A stretch of 64,000 nt of DNA from Piper betle (GCA_033002965.1 JAURVB010008678.1:186001-250000), one strand, 5' to 3'; positions 10,491-23,309 are shown, counted from the stretch's first letter. Translations and numbers: made by a program. Notes: generated by a model from the letters alone, not told the origin.

Positions 10491-13175
10491 ACGAAGATTT
10501 ACCTCTTAATTTTGTATGAGCACAAGTCAAAGAGGTTTTATCGTTTGTCACAAAGTCTATTTTAATGGCTACAAGTCTTGTCATGTTTAAGAAAAATATT
10601 TATATGTTTTCAGCATCCCTTATAATTACCAGTTAGTTGAAAAACTAGAGTAAAAGTTAAGCATTAACATGGTATATGTACTAGTTTAATAATATAATGT
10701 AAAAATTATTACAAAAGCCAAAAGGGGCATATATAGGCCTAATAGGGTACATTTAAGTACCAACATAGTAGAAACGAAAATAATACTGTGTTAACGACTA
10801 GTTATAATGGGTTAAAAAACTATTGATCACATATATATATATATAATGATATATATCATGGTGCATTTATGTACCAACATAATAATAAAAGGCGATACTG
10901 CGTTAGGGATAACTTATACCACATTAGAAAATGCGGGTCAAGGCATACATAATATCTTAACATATATTTATAGAGCAATATGGTAATAAACGATATTTAT
11001 GTTAGTAATAAATTAATATTGTGTAAGCAAACTAGGGCCATGTAACTTAGTAGCTAATATCATTAATTACTTAAGCATATATGGGACAAGCAGGAAAAGC
11101 AGAGAAGAAGAGAATATAAGAGGCTTTGAAAAAAAATAAGAAGAGAAAAGTTGTACTGAAAAAAAGATAAAATGGTAAACTGCTGATGACGTTTGGGCTT
11201 CCCTCCATAGGCTTGGTTCACTTGTGTTTTTAATTTACATTGACCCAGACAGAGTTGATATAATAAGCCACAAAAGAGTACTTTTGACCCATAACCAGGC
11301 CTTGTTGGATTTCAAAGATGGAGATTGCCAAGTGGCAAGAGAATGGTAACAACCGCTCATGTATACAATGACCCAACCTCACTATTTTTCCAGAAGCTGG
11401 GCTATTTAAAATCATCAGAGATAAGTCTAAGTTGCCAAACTTGATAAGCTCGTCATTCTCTATAATTGTAACAAAAATAGATATGTATCAACAGTTTTTT
11501 TGAAATTTCTCACAAAATATTCTATTACAATTACACGGCCTATGAATACTACTACTTCCCATTGGAAAGTTGCAGCTTTTTTAATTAGGTTGACTAATAG
11601 AGTCAGTTGTCCATAAAAACTTTTTGCAAAGTCAAAACCAATTTTTTCAGAAAGATTTACTATTAGTGATTAATACTTTGATGTCAGATTCAAAGGATCC
11701 TTGTTGCCACGTTTATCAGAAAGAAACAATGTTTCGTCTATTATTAAACCCTTCACCACTTTGTTTTATTTAATATCATAATTGATTGGCCCCAAAAAAA
11801 TGTTATGCAAATACAATTTAAATATTTAATTTTACAATGTTTTGGCGGTGCAAAAAAGGCTACAAAAACTGATGGTGTACGGCACGGGGATGAGACCAGA
11901 TGCATTTGACCAGAAGGCACAAGCCTCACAACGTACACGTGGAGGTTGGGTTCTCTTCTTCCTTGGTTCCGACCGAATACCGATGATAGTAGTTGTAGTT
12001 TAAAAACAAAACAAAAAGAGATAGGAGACTGTTCTAAAAAACAAAAAAAGTAGCCTCCAAATCTGAATTCTGAACGGGACTTATTTTTGTTAATTAAAAA
12101 AAATACCATGAATATAAATAAATCAATAAAAATCAAAATTTTTATAATAGAAGAGGAAAACAATCCCCTTTCTGAGTGCATCATCCCTAAAATCACATTG
12201 TTGCCAAAACTATATTTAAGGCACAATGTGCATATTACTTGAAAAGTAAAAACTTCACTGTGATTTTAATATCCGAAAATATCTTATTATAGTTATTATG
12301 AAAATTGACAATAGTTTTTGTAAGTTGGTAATTTCTTGATGGCATTTTTACTCTACCAGTCGTATAAGTGAATTGTTTGTTCGAATAAGCAAATATTATG
12401 AAAAGCATCCTACCATTATTTTTTATATCAATTATTAATCACATGTGAATTAAAGACAAGAAAAACAAAATAAAAAGGTTGTTTAATATCAGCTTAAATT
12501 GATATAAAAATCTAACTAATGATGTTTTTTAATGATGAAAGACTACTTTGGTGCAGTAATAATAGCAAGTTATAAAAAATGTGCTCAAAATGAATGCCAC
12601 TATTCATTAAGAATTTTTTTAAATTTTCTTCACAATAAATAAAATTACTCTCATCATCAAAACCATCCTTAAAATCCAATCTCATATTAGCACATTATAC
12701 AGGTGTATCACAAAATTTATACTAATATTTCTAAAATATAAATCCGTAAAAAATAAAAAATAAAAATACATTGTCCTCTCATATAGAGGTAGTTGGTTTA
12801 AATTTTGTATTGTGGTCCGAAAACTATTTTCAAGACCAAGAAGGAGTAAAAAACCTAATTTTAATTGAAGGCATTCAACTAATTAAAATATATAGAAATG
12901 TTAAAAAATATATAATTATTATAGTATATCTCCCAATTTAACTAAAATCTATTTCTAAAATTTAGGTTGCATGTGCCCAAGCATCTAGTTCACATAATAA
13001 ATTATAGAATAATTTTTAATTTAATAACAATATATGCAAGCTATGCTAAGAGGCGTGGCAAAGGAATTTTGGACGTAGTGATGCCGTGGTCTCCCATGAC
13101 TCTCACTTTCTACTCGTGTTCAAAAAAGAGGAAAAATAATCAGGCATCACTTCACGCCCTTTTACTTTTAGCCTC
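10491..13175. other. Intergenic region upstream of SERK
   Basis: AT-rich sequence with short AT microsatellites (for example near 10830-10845). Small ORFs on both strands have no recognisable domain. I saw no transposon termini here. The part closest to 13.2 kb presumably includes the SERK promoter, but no element can be fixed by eye. Confidence 0.5.
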
Positions 13176-13275
13176 ATTAATCTATATTTTTTTCAATCCT
13201 ACTTTCTCTCTTATTCCCGGATCGGAAAGGACCTTCCTTCCAAACTCCTGTGCACAAAAGTTTATTCTGGGTTTC

Positions 13276-13344
13276 ATGTCTTCTTCCTCAGCCGTTGTGT
13301 TTGTTTGTTGCTGATCCGTCTTTCTTTTCAACAAAATGGTCTGA
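13276..13344 (+). promoter_or_regulatory. Two upstream ORFs in the probable SERK 5' leader
   Basis: If transcription starts upstream of about 13270, two short reading frames precede the SERK start at 13421. One is a 12-codon frame (ATG at 13276, MSSSSAVVFVCC, stop ending 13314). The other is a minimal frame ATG-GTC-TGA at 13336-13344. The leader is pyrimidine-rich. A CTATATTTTT stretch near 13182 could be a TATA box, but the transcription start is not known. Confidence 0.4.
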
Positions 13345-13420
13345 GCTAGAGTTTTAGATTTGGTGTTCCTTTGAGCCATATTTTCGCTCCATTTTTGCTC
13401 TGGTGTGTGCTCTGCCGGAG

Positions 13421-16400
13421 ATGGAACGTCTCTTCGCTGCTTCACTTTCTGGGTGGTTGATCTTGTTGTTTCATCCTCTGCCCATGATTCAGTCAAATGT
13501 TGAGGGTATGTTTCTTGCTCGTTTTTCTACTGATGATTTTGTGAAGACTTGATCTTTGACATAAATAAATGACTTGGAACCTCTTGTGCTAAAGAAGTTT
13601 GATGGGTCATTACGGCTTGTTGGTTCTGTTGTTTTTTATTAAAAGAGATTTGTACTGTATGTTTTGGTCAGTATGTTTACTTATCACTAGCTTCCGAAGC
13701 TAGGCATTAGACTACATTCCATGGCATCAGCTCTTCCGTGGGATAACGAGATTAAGGAGCTTCGTTTGTCGATTGCCGTTGCTTGTTATTAGCTCATTAT
13801 TCATGTTTCATGGATAGGTTGGATTGCTTTCGTTTCCAAAATTGTGCTGTTAATTCAATCTTTTAATGGTGTAGCTACCCACCGGTGTGTTTATCTTGTT
13901 TTTTATTTAATTTCACAGAAGTATCTGCGCGGTCAACTTTCTCATTTAAAGTTGTTTCTAATTGTAATCATTGCAAGCAATTTCATTGCTTGTAGAAAAT
14001 CAACAACTGTTCTTTTACAATTCATAATTCGATCGTGCATACAGTGTAAACTCCTGAGATTGTGGGAAGAAAAAAAGATGAAATTGTGTATTCCCATGGG
14101 TTTAGGCTGTTTCAATCATTTATCTATCTGATCCATCGTGAAGTTTGAGCTGAACGTTCTTCATAGCTTTATTGGTCTCTGCCCTTTGATGCCATTAACA
14201 GCCTATAGATGAAGCTTGCTTTCAGGGCATCTGACTTGGAAGTTAACTGTGCCTGTGTCATCTGTACCTGATATGGTAGCTCACTTCATTTCTTCATGGC
14301 CTTCCGACAAAAACCTTATTGTTAATGTCTATATTTGTTTCACTGTAATGATCTCGATTCTTATTTCAGTCCATTCATATTACTGTGATTTTAGTGTCAC
14401 ATATTGTTCCGTAGCATGATGCTATTGAATGTTTACTTGATTGAGGTGAGCATTTATGTGACACAGGAAACCTAAATTCTACTTGAAAATAAAATTTATG
14501 ATATGAATCTTTTTTCTATTAGATTATGATTTTTTCCATCTTCTGAAGTAGAAGCTATTGCTTTTCAATAGGTGATGCCTTACATAGCTTGAGGACCAAT
14601 TTAAATGATCCTAATAATGTGCTCCAGAGCTGGGATCCTACTTTGGTAAATCCTTGTACATGGTTTCATGTGACCTGCAACAATGATAATAGTGTTATAA
14701 GAGTGTGAGTGGGTCTCTCCTCATGTTTCTTCTCCACTAGTCAAGTGTTCAATCTCACGTGTGGTTCCTCTCAACGCATTCATTGTGTCATGATTTCAGA
14801 GATCTTGGAAATGCTGCATTATCTGGTCAATTGGTTTCACAGCTTGGTCAGCTGAAAAATTTGCAATACTTGTAAGTCTTTTTCTTTTGTCCCCAGATTT
14901 GTGTGTGGCGCTGAAATGTATATTTTAATTTTTCAGATGTGTTCAATTTTTCACCATGCTAATTTTTATATATTGTAAACATTGACAGGGAACTGTACAG
15001 TAATAACATTAGTGGACCCATCCCGAGTGACCTGGGGAATCTTACGAGCTTGGTGAGCTTGGATCTTTATTTAAACAATTTTACAGGTCCAATACCGGAA
15101 TCATTGGGCAGTCTGACAAAGCTTCGTTTTCTGTACGACTCTTTCTTCCCTGTGTAAATTTGAGCTTATTTATTGATCTGTTGGATCATTTTCGTTATGT
15201 TACAGATTACAATTATAAAATATAAGGTTAGCAAAAAATAGGTACTGTAATTCTTGTCAATTTTATACATGATAGCCTATTCAATTAAGATTCGATTTGG
15301 AGATTCAGTTTGTTTTAGTTGTTGCATGACATAGCAATCTCATTAAAAGTTGAGCACGAGTATTTATTTAAAGGTCCTAATCATGCATAATCATGTTTAG
15401 CTCCTGATTTGGGAGGAGTACATGGTTGTAACCATAACAATGTTTACAAACTTTTTAACTTTGATTGAAAGCATGAAGCTATGGGAACTCAGATAATCCC
15501 CCTCTTTGACTCTAGATTTTCTTCTTATTACCCCTTTTCTTATTACTCATCCTTTTGCAGCCCTTTGGATTCTTCCAATTTCTCTTATTTCTTCCATATA
15601 ATCATTGATGAAGAATTAGCTTCTATTGTAGGAGTTTATAATCTAAGTTTTGCGAGGACATGTTTTTTTAAAATTTTTTTGAAAGATGTGAGGAGACTAT
15701 AAGATCGGGACAGTGATGGGTGATTAAGCATGCATAGCCTTCTTTCTCACATAAAACAAAAGTTTTACCAAAAGTCATGTTTTGTCGTGACATTTATTTT
15801 GTTTATATAAAGCTTTTAATTATGTGCGTGAGATTTTCTCTTCATTGAACCTCTATTGGAAAATAATGTCATTTAAAAATTTTTCTCAAGGATAGAAGGC
15901 TTAATAATAATAGCTTGTCTGGCACAATTCCTCTGTCATTAACAAATGTTTCGGCCCTGCAAGTTCTGTGAGTATTTTCCTTGTCTCTGTCTTCATACAT
16001 GCTAATTTGATGATGGTTTTTTTAGTGAAGTTGGTTGTTTTCTATTGCATGATGCAGGGATCTCTCAAACAACAATCTTGAGGGACCAGTTCCTTCTAAT
16101 GGCTCATTTTCATTGTTCACGCCAATCAGGTTTGACACAAGTTTAACAACTAAAATTTCGTGGTAGTGACAATATTAAAGGCACTAAATATTGTATAATT
16201 TTTTCAGTTTTCAAAATAATCGTGGACTTTGTGGCCCTGTTACTGGGAAACCTTGCCCTGGACAACCTCCATTCTCTCCACCTCCTCCTTTTGTTCCACC
16301 ACCAACAGTTCCTAGTCCAGGTATGAATGACTAGATGTGCATGGATGTTTTGTTCTTTTCAGCTTTATATGCTTATATAGTTCAATGACGTTTTTGTCCG

Positions 16401-17943
16401 TTCAGGAGGGAATAGCGCTTCTAGCACTGGTGCCATTGCTGGAGGAGTAGCGGCAGGTGCTGCTTTACTATTTGCTGCACCTGCAATTGGGTTTGCTTGG
16501 TGGCGTCGGAGAAAGCCAGAGGAACATTTCTTTGATGTGCCCGGTTAGTGGAGGCTAACAAAATCTGCACAATTAATCTCATATAGAGAGATATTAATAA
16601 TGAATTTTCGTTATTGTTTTGCAGCTGAGGAGGATCCTGAAGTTCACCTTGGGCAACTTAAGAGATTTTCTTTACGAGAATTGCAGGTTGCAACTGATGG
16701 TTTTAGCAACAAAAATATTTTGGGCCGTGGTGGGTTTGGCAAGGTATACAAGGGGCGCCTTGCAGATGGCTCACTGGTGGCAGTTAAGAGGTTGAAAGAA
16801 GAACGTACCCCTGGTGGTGAGCTGCAGTTTCAAACGGAGGTGGAAATGATAAGCATGGCCGTCCACAGGAACCTTCTCAGGTTGCGTGGGTTTTGCATGA
16901 CACCTACTGAACGGCTTCTTGTCTATCCTTACATGGCTAATGGAAGTGTTGCTTCATGTTTGAGAGGTATGCTCAAACTTCTTATTTAAATGAGCTCTGT
17001 GGCATCTGCAGGCAGAATTACACATGAAATGCCACACAAATTCCCAGTTGTCAGTTAAGTTATATTGCCCAATTATAAATTTTTTTCTTGTTCTTGTTTT
17101 ATATAGAACGTCCACCAAATGAACCGCCTCTTGACTGGCCAACTCGTAGACGAATTGCACTTGGTTCTGCTCGAGGTTTGTCTTACTTACACGATCACTG
17201 CGATCCAAAAATTATCCACCGAGATGTTAAAGCTGCGAACATATTGTTGGATGAGGAGTTTGAGGCAGTTGTTGGGGACTTTGGCTTGGCAAAATTAATG
17301 GATTACAAGGACACACATGTAACTACTGCTGTTCGTGGAACCATTGGGCACATTGCACCTGAGTACCTTTCAACAGGAAAATCCTCAGAGAAGACTGATG
17401 TTTTTGGTTATGGAATCATGCTTCTGGAGCTCATCACTGGACAAAGAGCATTTGATCTTGCCAGACTTGCCAATGATGATGATGTTATGTTACTCGATTG
17501 GGTATGTACCTCTCCCACACATTCATGGTTGTAGAAGGGTATTGAATTTTTACTGCTTGACGACAACATTCGTTTATATGAATATGTTGTTTATTAACAA
17601 ATATTTGCATCTTAAAAAACAAAAATATTTGCAGGTAAAAGGACTTTTGAAAGAGAAGAAACTGGACATGTTAGTAGATCCGGACTTACAAAGCAATTAT
17701 GTAGAAGCTGAGGTGGAACAGCTCATACAGGTAGCTCTTCTTTGTACTCAAGGTTCCCCGATGGACCGCCCAAAGATGTCAGAGGTTGTAAGGATGCTTG
17801 AAGGTGATGGGTTGGCAGAGAGATGGGAGGAATGGCAGAAGGTTGAGGTGGTTCGGCCAGATCTTGACTTTTCAGGTCGGACCGAGTGGCTAGTTGATTC
17901 CACCGAAAATCTACATGCTGTTGAATTATCTGGCCCAAGATGA
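13421..17943 (+). CDS. SERK: SERK-type leucine-rich-repeat receptor kinase, intact, 11 exons
   Basis: Somatic-embryogenesis receptor-like kinases are plasma-membrane co-receptors that pair with brassinosteroid, immune and developmental receptors and phosphorylate Ser/Thr residues. Exons: 13421-13505, 14572-14704, 14800-14871, 14989-15132, 15896-15967, 16058-16129, 16208-16320, 16406-16543, 16625-16966, 17107-17501, 17635-17943. All introns are GT-AG and phases join without a stop, giving 624 residues, close to 625 for Arabidopsis SERK1. The 72- or 144-base LRR exons are the usual SERK layout. Order: signal peptide (about 1-26), LRR N-cap with Cys57/Cys64, five LRRs (about 73-192), Pro-rich SPP segment (about 200-230), membrane helix (about 240-263), kinase with glycine loop GRGGFGKVY (310-318), Lys331, HRD 428-430, Asn435, DFG 448-450, and C-terminal ELSGPR. 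Start: the ATG opens a hydrophobic signal sequence joined in phase to GDALHSLR. Key residues are all present. The tail and SPP resemble the SERK1/2 group; the exact member needs a tree. The nearest insertion starts 0.67 kb past the stop. Confidence 0.96.
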
Positions 17944-18614
17944 TCATATTATTCATGTGCACAACTACAGAAAATCTCTTCCTTTTACCCTTTCTTTTTT
18001 GGGTTAAGAAAAAGTTGTGCCCTTGTGTTTTAGATCTACATATGCCCATTTTGCCATCCAAGGCGAAGCATAATACCAATTATGCATGTGAATATTTATG
18101 GGCAATTGTATCTTTTGCTGGTATTGATTCAAGTTCCCTGATGTCTGAGCAATGGCACGTTCATCCCCTACTCTTTCTTTTGTATTAACATGGCCGGGGT
18201 TTGCATTTGCGATAACGCGATTGACCCGACTGAGTGAAGTATTTCTTACTTTGTTACAATACCTCACCGTGTTCAACAACTGTTTCAAGATACAAGCATG
18301 TGAAGAAGTATACCCGGGCAGATGAGCTCAAAATCATCAATCGAGTAGGGTGAATTCAAATGAGAAAAAAGCTTTCCATTAAACATGTCATGAACATCTG
18401 CTCAAACCAGAGAAGCCAAATTGCCAACATGTTCATACTTTGATCGAGAAAGAACGCCTGCAAGCTGCGTCATGAACGTGGACGAAAAGACATCATTAGC
18501 TTGTTGCCTTTGACTATCATAATAGCATTCCAGTTTTGGCTTTCACCATAAATTGTTTCCAATGGTCAACTATATTCCTCCCAATTTTTAAGGAGATCAA
18601 TAACCGTTGGTTGC
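17944..18614 (+). other. SERK 3' untranslated and flanking sequence
   Basis: No clear polyadenylation signal could be fixed. The stretch is ordinary AT-rich sequence up to the target-site copy GTTGC (18610-18614), where the gag-only retrotransposon begins. Confidence 0.5.
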
Positions 18615-20290
18615 TGTAATGACCGGCCATTTGTCACAATATTGTGAGTGTTACATAATTAAGCAAATATGTCTAATATTTTTTATTAACAAAAATATAT
18701 ATAAAGATCCTATATTTTTGGACCGTTTCCCAGTAACTACACTTATTTCTCAAATAAATAATAAAAGGAGTCCTCATATTTATTTTGCTCCATGCCCTGG
18801 TTGTCAATCACCTACTTTCGTATCTACACACTTGCGAAGGCAATTCCGCGTTAGTGATTACAATACTAAGTAGTATAATAGATAAAACAAATCAAGTACA
18901 TTCCACTATTTCCTTATGTTTATTTTAATATGCGGTGGAGCGATTCCGCTATACTCCAAAACAATGCGGAGGAGGTATCCGCTGTGATCCGCACACCCCG
19001 GGCGTAACCCTTTTGTGGGGAGGCTACCACTACCGTCTCCAGTGCCAGTGCCTCGCACACCCCGGCCGTAACCTTTTTGTGGGGAAGCTATCACTATACT
19101 CAGGTGATTGCTATGCCCCGTTTGTGGGAAGCTCTCACTACCAATTCTAGTGCCAGTGCTTCACACACCCCAGTCGTAGCTTTTTTATGGGGAGGCTATC
19201 ACTACACTCAGGTGCATGCTACGCCCCGTTTGTGGGGAAGTTCTCACAGTCAATTCTAGTGCCAGTGCCTCACACACCCTGGTCGTAGCCTTTTTATAGG
19301 GAGGCTATCACTGCACTCAGGTAATTGCTACACCCCGTTTGTGGGGAAGCTCTCACTACCAATTCTAGTGCCAGTGCCTTACACACCCCAGCCGTAGCCT
19401 TTTTATGGGGTGGCTATCATTACTCCAAAACAATGTCGAATGCATTACACAATTTACGCACATAATACGACCCCGTGTCGGACTGAGTCAATTCTTTGAC
19501 CCCGGTTGCACTCGGTGCATGGTGGTCGAATCTGGGCTCAGGCCGACCTAGGCTACCAACAAGGAAAGTACGATGTTCTACCTATTATACGTACCTGACT
19601 TGTGATTTCGTCTGACTGTGACCCGTGAACCCTAATCTGAATGAGAGCATATAATTATACATTAGTATATTTTATTTTGCATGAACCTACATGCAACTTA
19701 CATGACTAATATACTATCAATTTTAAATGATGTTAGTCTTCATTCCTTATTAAATTTTCAGCAATTCTAATGATAATTAATTATTAACATGTCCATTTAC
19801 AAAATAACTAAGCAATCAACAAGAACTCCATGCATAAGACGCTGGAGATCTAGCAACTTGGCAAGGCGTCTTCAACAAACCTTGCATGCAAGAATCCTAA
19901 TGGAAACAAATAAGATGAGGGATGTACTCACACAGTAATGGGGAGGTTGCCTGGGACGGAGATGAGGGATGAAATACTCCCTCCTGCATATATATACACT
20001 TCAACCATTCCCTCCATTAAATTCTCATACCCCATCATCCATTGGTATTTCCTAGGTTCAACAAGCCCCTTTATTAAATTCTCACACCCCATCATCCATT
20101 GGTATTTCCTAGGTTCAACGACCCCTTCATTAAATTCTCACACCCCATCATCCATTCATTAATAGGTATTTTCTAGGTGACCTTAAGTCGAACCATGATC
20201 GGTTGACTTGATAACCAATCATATCGGTTCATCTATATTTATTTCATAATATTTAGGTTCGAGTCTTGTAATAAAAATCATGGTTTTACA
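18615..20290 (-). repeat. 3' LTR of the gag-only element
   Basis: It runs from TGTAATGACC to TGGTTTTACA on the plus strand, 1676 bases. It has a 109-base tandem array with unit starts near 19050, 19158, 19267 and 19376, and the three 56-57-base repeats near 20020-20150. It lacks the 75-base step present in the other LTR. Confidence 0.9.
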
Positions 20291-20303
20291 ATCTCCCCAA
20301 CTT
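20291..20303 (-). other. Polypurine tract of the gag-only element
   Basis: The minus strand reads AAGTTGGGGAGAT immediately before the LTR start TGTAAAACC, the expected site for plus-strand priming. Confidence 0.75.
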
Positions 20304-20356
20304 AGAAATATTTCGTCCCCGAAATATTATAACAGCAAGATGATAAGCATGATTAA

Positions 20357-21523
20357 TTATATCTTCGGGATCTCAGGCTGCTCCTGTTGTTGCTTCAGGG
20401 GCTGACGACACTCATTTTCCAAGTGTCCCGTCCATCCGCAATTGTAGCACCGACGGGGCTCACTGCATAACCCTGAATGCAACTTGTTGCAATTTTTACA
20501 TAATCGATACAGAATCTCCTGAAACTTCCTTTTGCGGTTCCCATCGACATTCCGTTGATAGTTCTGCTGCTGGTGTTCTGCAGACCTATTTTTGCTACTA
20601 CCCTGGTTGGCATTCTTATGTTGCATAGTAGCCTTCCCTTGTTTCTGTGCACGGACATAGTCGTACACCAACTCATTAGTAGTGGCTGCCTCAATCACTT
20701 CGGTTATAGTGCCTCTTGGCGCCGTAGCAACCCTACTCCTCAATTCGGGCTTCAACCCCCAGAAAAATTTGTCTGCTCTGGCCTGGGCAGTTGCCAGACT
20801 CCCAGATGCAAATCTCTCCAATTGCAAGAAATTTTTTGCATACTCTCGGATTGAATCATCCCTCTGAGTTAGAGTGGCAAATTCAAGTGCTTTCTTCTGG
20901 ACAACAGACTCAGGAAAATATTGTCCATTAAAAGCTGTTACAAATTCTGCCCAAAGAATGGATGAAATCTCCCATTGATGGAACGCAGTCTTGTCCATGG
21001 ATTTCCACCAATAGGATGCTTCCTCCTGAAGCATGCATGTCGCCAACCTCAGTTGATGGCGATAAGGCACAAAGAGAGCTCTAAATGCTTTCTCAGTAAT
21101 GTCCAACCAGCTCTCCGCCTTCATTGGATCAGTCCCACCAATGAATACCTCAGCTCCGTTCCTCCAGAATTTCTCTACAGTGTATCGATCACTGTCGTCC
21201 CCAACTGGCAGTACCACTTATCGGACTACTGGTGGCACTGGGTTTGGAAGTTCCTCTCGCTCGCCCGGGTCAGCTATCCCTACCCGCTCTTGGGCTCTCC
21301 CCTGGTCCCCATTTGGGACACTACTAGGACCCGCAGCCAAATTTGGAGCTCCATTCCCTGTTACCAATCCCGGTAATCGCTGCGCTATGTTCTGAATCAC
21401 AGAACTGGTATTATCTGAAGCCTACGCAAGTCCTTGTATGGCCGTCAAAATTTGGCCTAACACACTCTCCACGTTCGTGTCCGACTGCGCAACTTGGCTC
21501 GACTTCCTTCGGGTGCCTGCCAT
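20357..21523 (-). pseudogene. Ty3/Gypsy gag with CCHC knuckle and two in-frame stops
   Basis: Gag would build the virus-like particle and bind element RNA. From the ATG at 21523 the frame reads MAGTRRKSSQ, meets a TAG at 21422-21424, continues, meets a TAA at 21218-21220, and then runs open for 286 residues to 20357. The open part has the retrotransposon gag fold words (PMKAESWLDITEKAF, EEASYWWKSM, FNGQYFPESVVQKKALEF, REYAKNFLQLERFA), a basic linker, and CYNCGWTGHLENEC, a perfect C-x2-C-x4-H-x4-C knuckle at about residues 359-372 of the 388-codon frame. The two stops suggest that it no longer makes full Gag unless it is read through or restarted. Nothing of pol follows. The closest lineage is probably a chromovirus such as Tekay/Del, an inference from the primer site and gag style. 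Confidence 0.85.
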
Positions 21524-21688
21524 CTAAAATTTATTCCGTTATGGTTCATTAAAATTTTTTTCAATGATTACTTCGGTTTGTTAGTGAGTCCACTAATTCC
21601 CTAATGACATACCCCATTGGAGAAAGATAAATATTGGAACTCTTCAACAAGGTACTTGAGTCATAAGATGTGAGCTTTTGGGAAACCA

Positions 21689-21701
21689 GGCTCTGATACC
21701 A
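21689..21701 (-). other. tRNA-Met primer-binding site of the gag-only element
   Basis: The minus strand reads TGGTATCAGAGCC two bases after the 5' LTR end (ATTACA). This is complementary to the 3' end of initiator tRNA-Met and is the usual primer site of many plant LTR retrotransposons. It fixes the element's orientation as minus. Confidence 0.9.
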
Positions 21702-21703
21702 CC

Positions 21704-23256
21704 TGTAATGACCCGGCCATTTGTCACAACATTGTGGGCCTAGCTGGCCAGGTGTTACTCACAATTAAGCAAATATGTCTAACATTTTTTATTAACAAAA
21801 ACATATATAAAGATCCCATAGTCTTAGACCGTTTCCCAGTAGCCACACTTATTTCTCAAATAAATAATAAAAGGAGTCCTCATATTTATTTTGCTCCATG
21901 CCCTGGTTGTCAATCACCTACTTTCGTATCTGCACACCTGCGGAGGCAATTCCACGTTAGTGATTACAACACTAAGTAGTATAATAGATAAAACAAATCA
22001 AGTACATTCCACTATTTCCTTATGTTTATTTTAATATGCGGTGGAGCGATTCCGCTATACTCCAAAACAATGCGGAGGAGGTATCCGCTGTGATCCGCAC
22101 ACCCCGGCCGTAGCCCTTTTGTGGGGAGGCTACCACTACCGTCTCCAGTGCCAGGGCCACGCACACCCTGGCCGTAGCCTTTTGTGGGGAAGCTATCATT
22201 GCACTCAGGTGATTGCTACGCCATGTTTGTGGGAAGCTCTCACTACCAATTCTAGTGCCAGTGCCTCACACACCCCAACCATAGCCTTTTTATGGGGAGG
22301 CTATCACTGCACTCCAGTGCAATGGAGGAATTGTTGTGCCTCGCTCACCCTGACCGTAGCATTTGTATGGGGCGGCTATCACTACTCCAAAACAATGTCG
22401 ATGCATTACACAATTTACGCACATAATACAACCCCGTGTCGGACTGAGTCAATTCTTTGACCTCAGTTGCACTCGGTGCATGGTGGTCGAATCTAGGCTC
22501 AGGCCGACCTAGGCTACCAATAAGGAAAGTATGATGTTCTACCTATTATACGTACCTGACTTGTGATTTCGTCTGACTGTGACCCGTGAACCCTAATCTG
22601 AATGAGGGCATAAAATTATACATTAGTATAATTTTATTTTGCATGAACCTACATGCAACTTACATGACTAATATACTATCAATTTTAAATGATATTAGTC
22701 TTCATTCCTTATTAAATTTTTAGCAATTCTAATGATAATTAATTATTAACATGTCCATTTACAAAACAACTAAGCAATCGACAATAACCCCATGCATAAG
22801 ACGATGAAGATCTAGCAACTCGGCAGGGCGTCTTCAACAAACCTTGCATGCAAGAATCGTAATGGAAACAAATAAGATGAGTGATGAAATACTCACACAG
22901 TAATGGGGAGGTCGCCTGGGACAGAGATGAGGGATGAAATACTCCCTCCTGCATATATATACACTTCAACCATTCCCTCCATTAAATTCTCATACCCCAT
23001 CATCCATTGGTATTTCCTAGGTTCAACAAGCCCCTTCATTAAATTCTCACACCCCATCATCCATTGGTATTTCCTAGGTTCAACAACCCCATCATTAAAT
23101 TCTCACACCCCATCATCCATTCATTAATAGGTATTTTCTAGGTGATCTTAAGTCGAACCATGACCGGTCGACTTGATAACCAATCATATCGGTTCATCTC
23201 TATTTATTTCATAATATTTAGGATCGAGTCTTGTAATAAAAATCATGGTTTTTACA
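21704..23256 (-). repeat. 5' LTR of the gag-only element
   Basis: It runs from TGTAATGACC to TTTTTACA on the plus strand, 1553 bases. It has only one full 109-base step (unit starts near 22156 and 22263) plus a 75-base step to 22338, fewer than the three steps in the partner LTR. A TATATATA stretch near 22953 may be the minus-strand promoter TATA. Confidence 0.9.
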
Positions 23257-23309
23257 GTTGCAATCCAGTATCACCTAAGATTAGCCATGGACCTCGACAC
23301 CATTGCTAT

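Larger units (their letters stand above)
18615..23256 (-). mobile_element. Gag-only LTR retrotransposon (TR-GAG-like), complete with TSD
   Basis: Two LTRs (18615-20290 and 21704-23256) enclose a 1.41-kb interior, and the whole is flanked by perfect 5-base duplications GTTGC (18610-18614 and 23257-23261). On the minus strand the order is 5' LTR, a two-base spacer, primer-binding site TGGTATCAGAGCC, gag, polypurine tract, 3' LTR. The gag stop is only about 55 bases from the polypurine tract, so protease, reverse transcriptase, RNase H and integrase are wholly absent. Elements with LTRs, priming signals and gag but no pol are known in plants as TR-GAGs and must borrow enzymes. Whether this was an amplifying design or a one-off deletion cannot be told from one copy. 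The solo LTR at 191-2011 shows that the LTR family moved more than once. Confidence 0.9.

Noticed and set aside
13182..13496. A 104-codon minus-strand frame overlapping SERK exon 1
   Set aside because: It is antisense to the SERK leader and signal-peptide exon, has no recognisable domain, and the plus-strand exon joins perfectly to exon 2.
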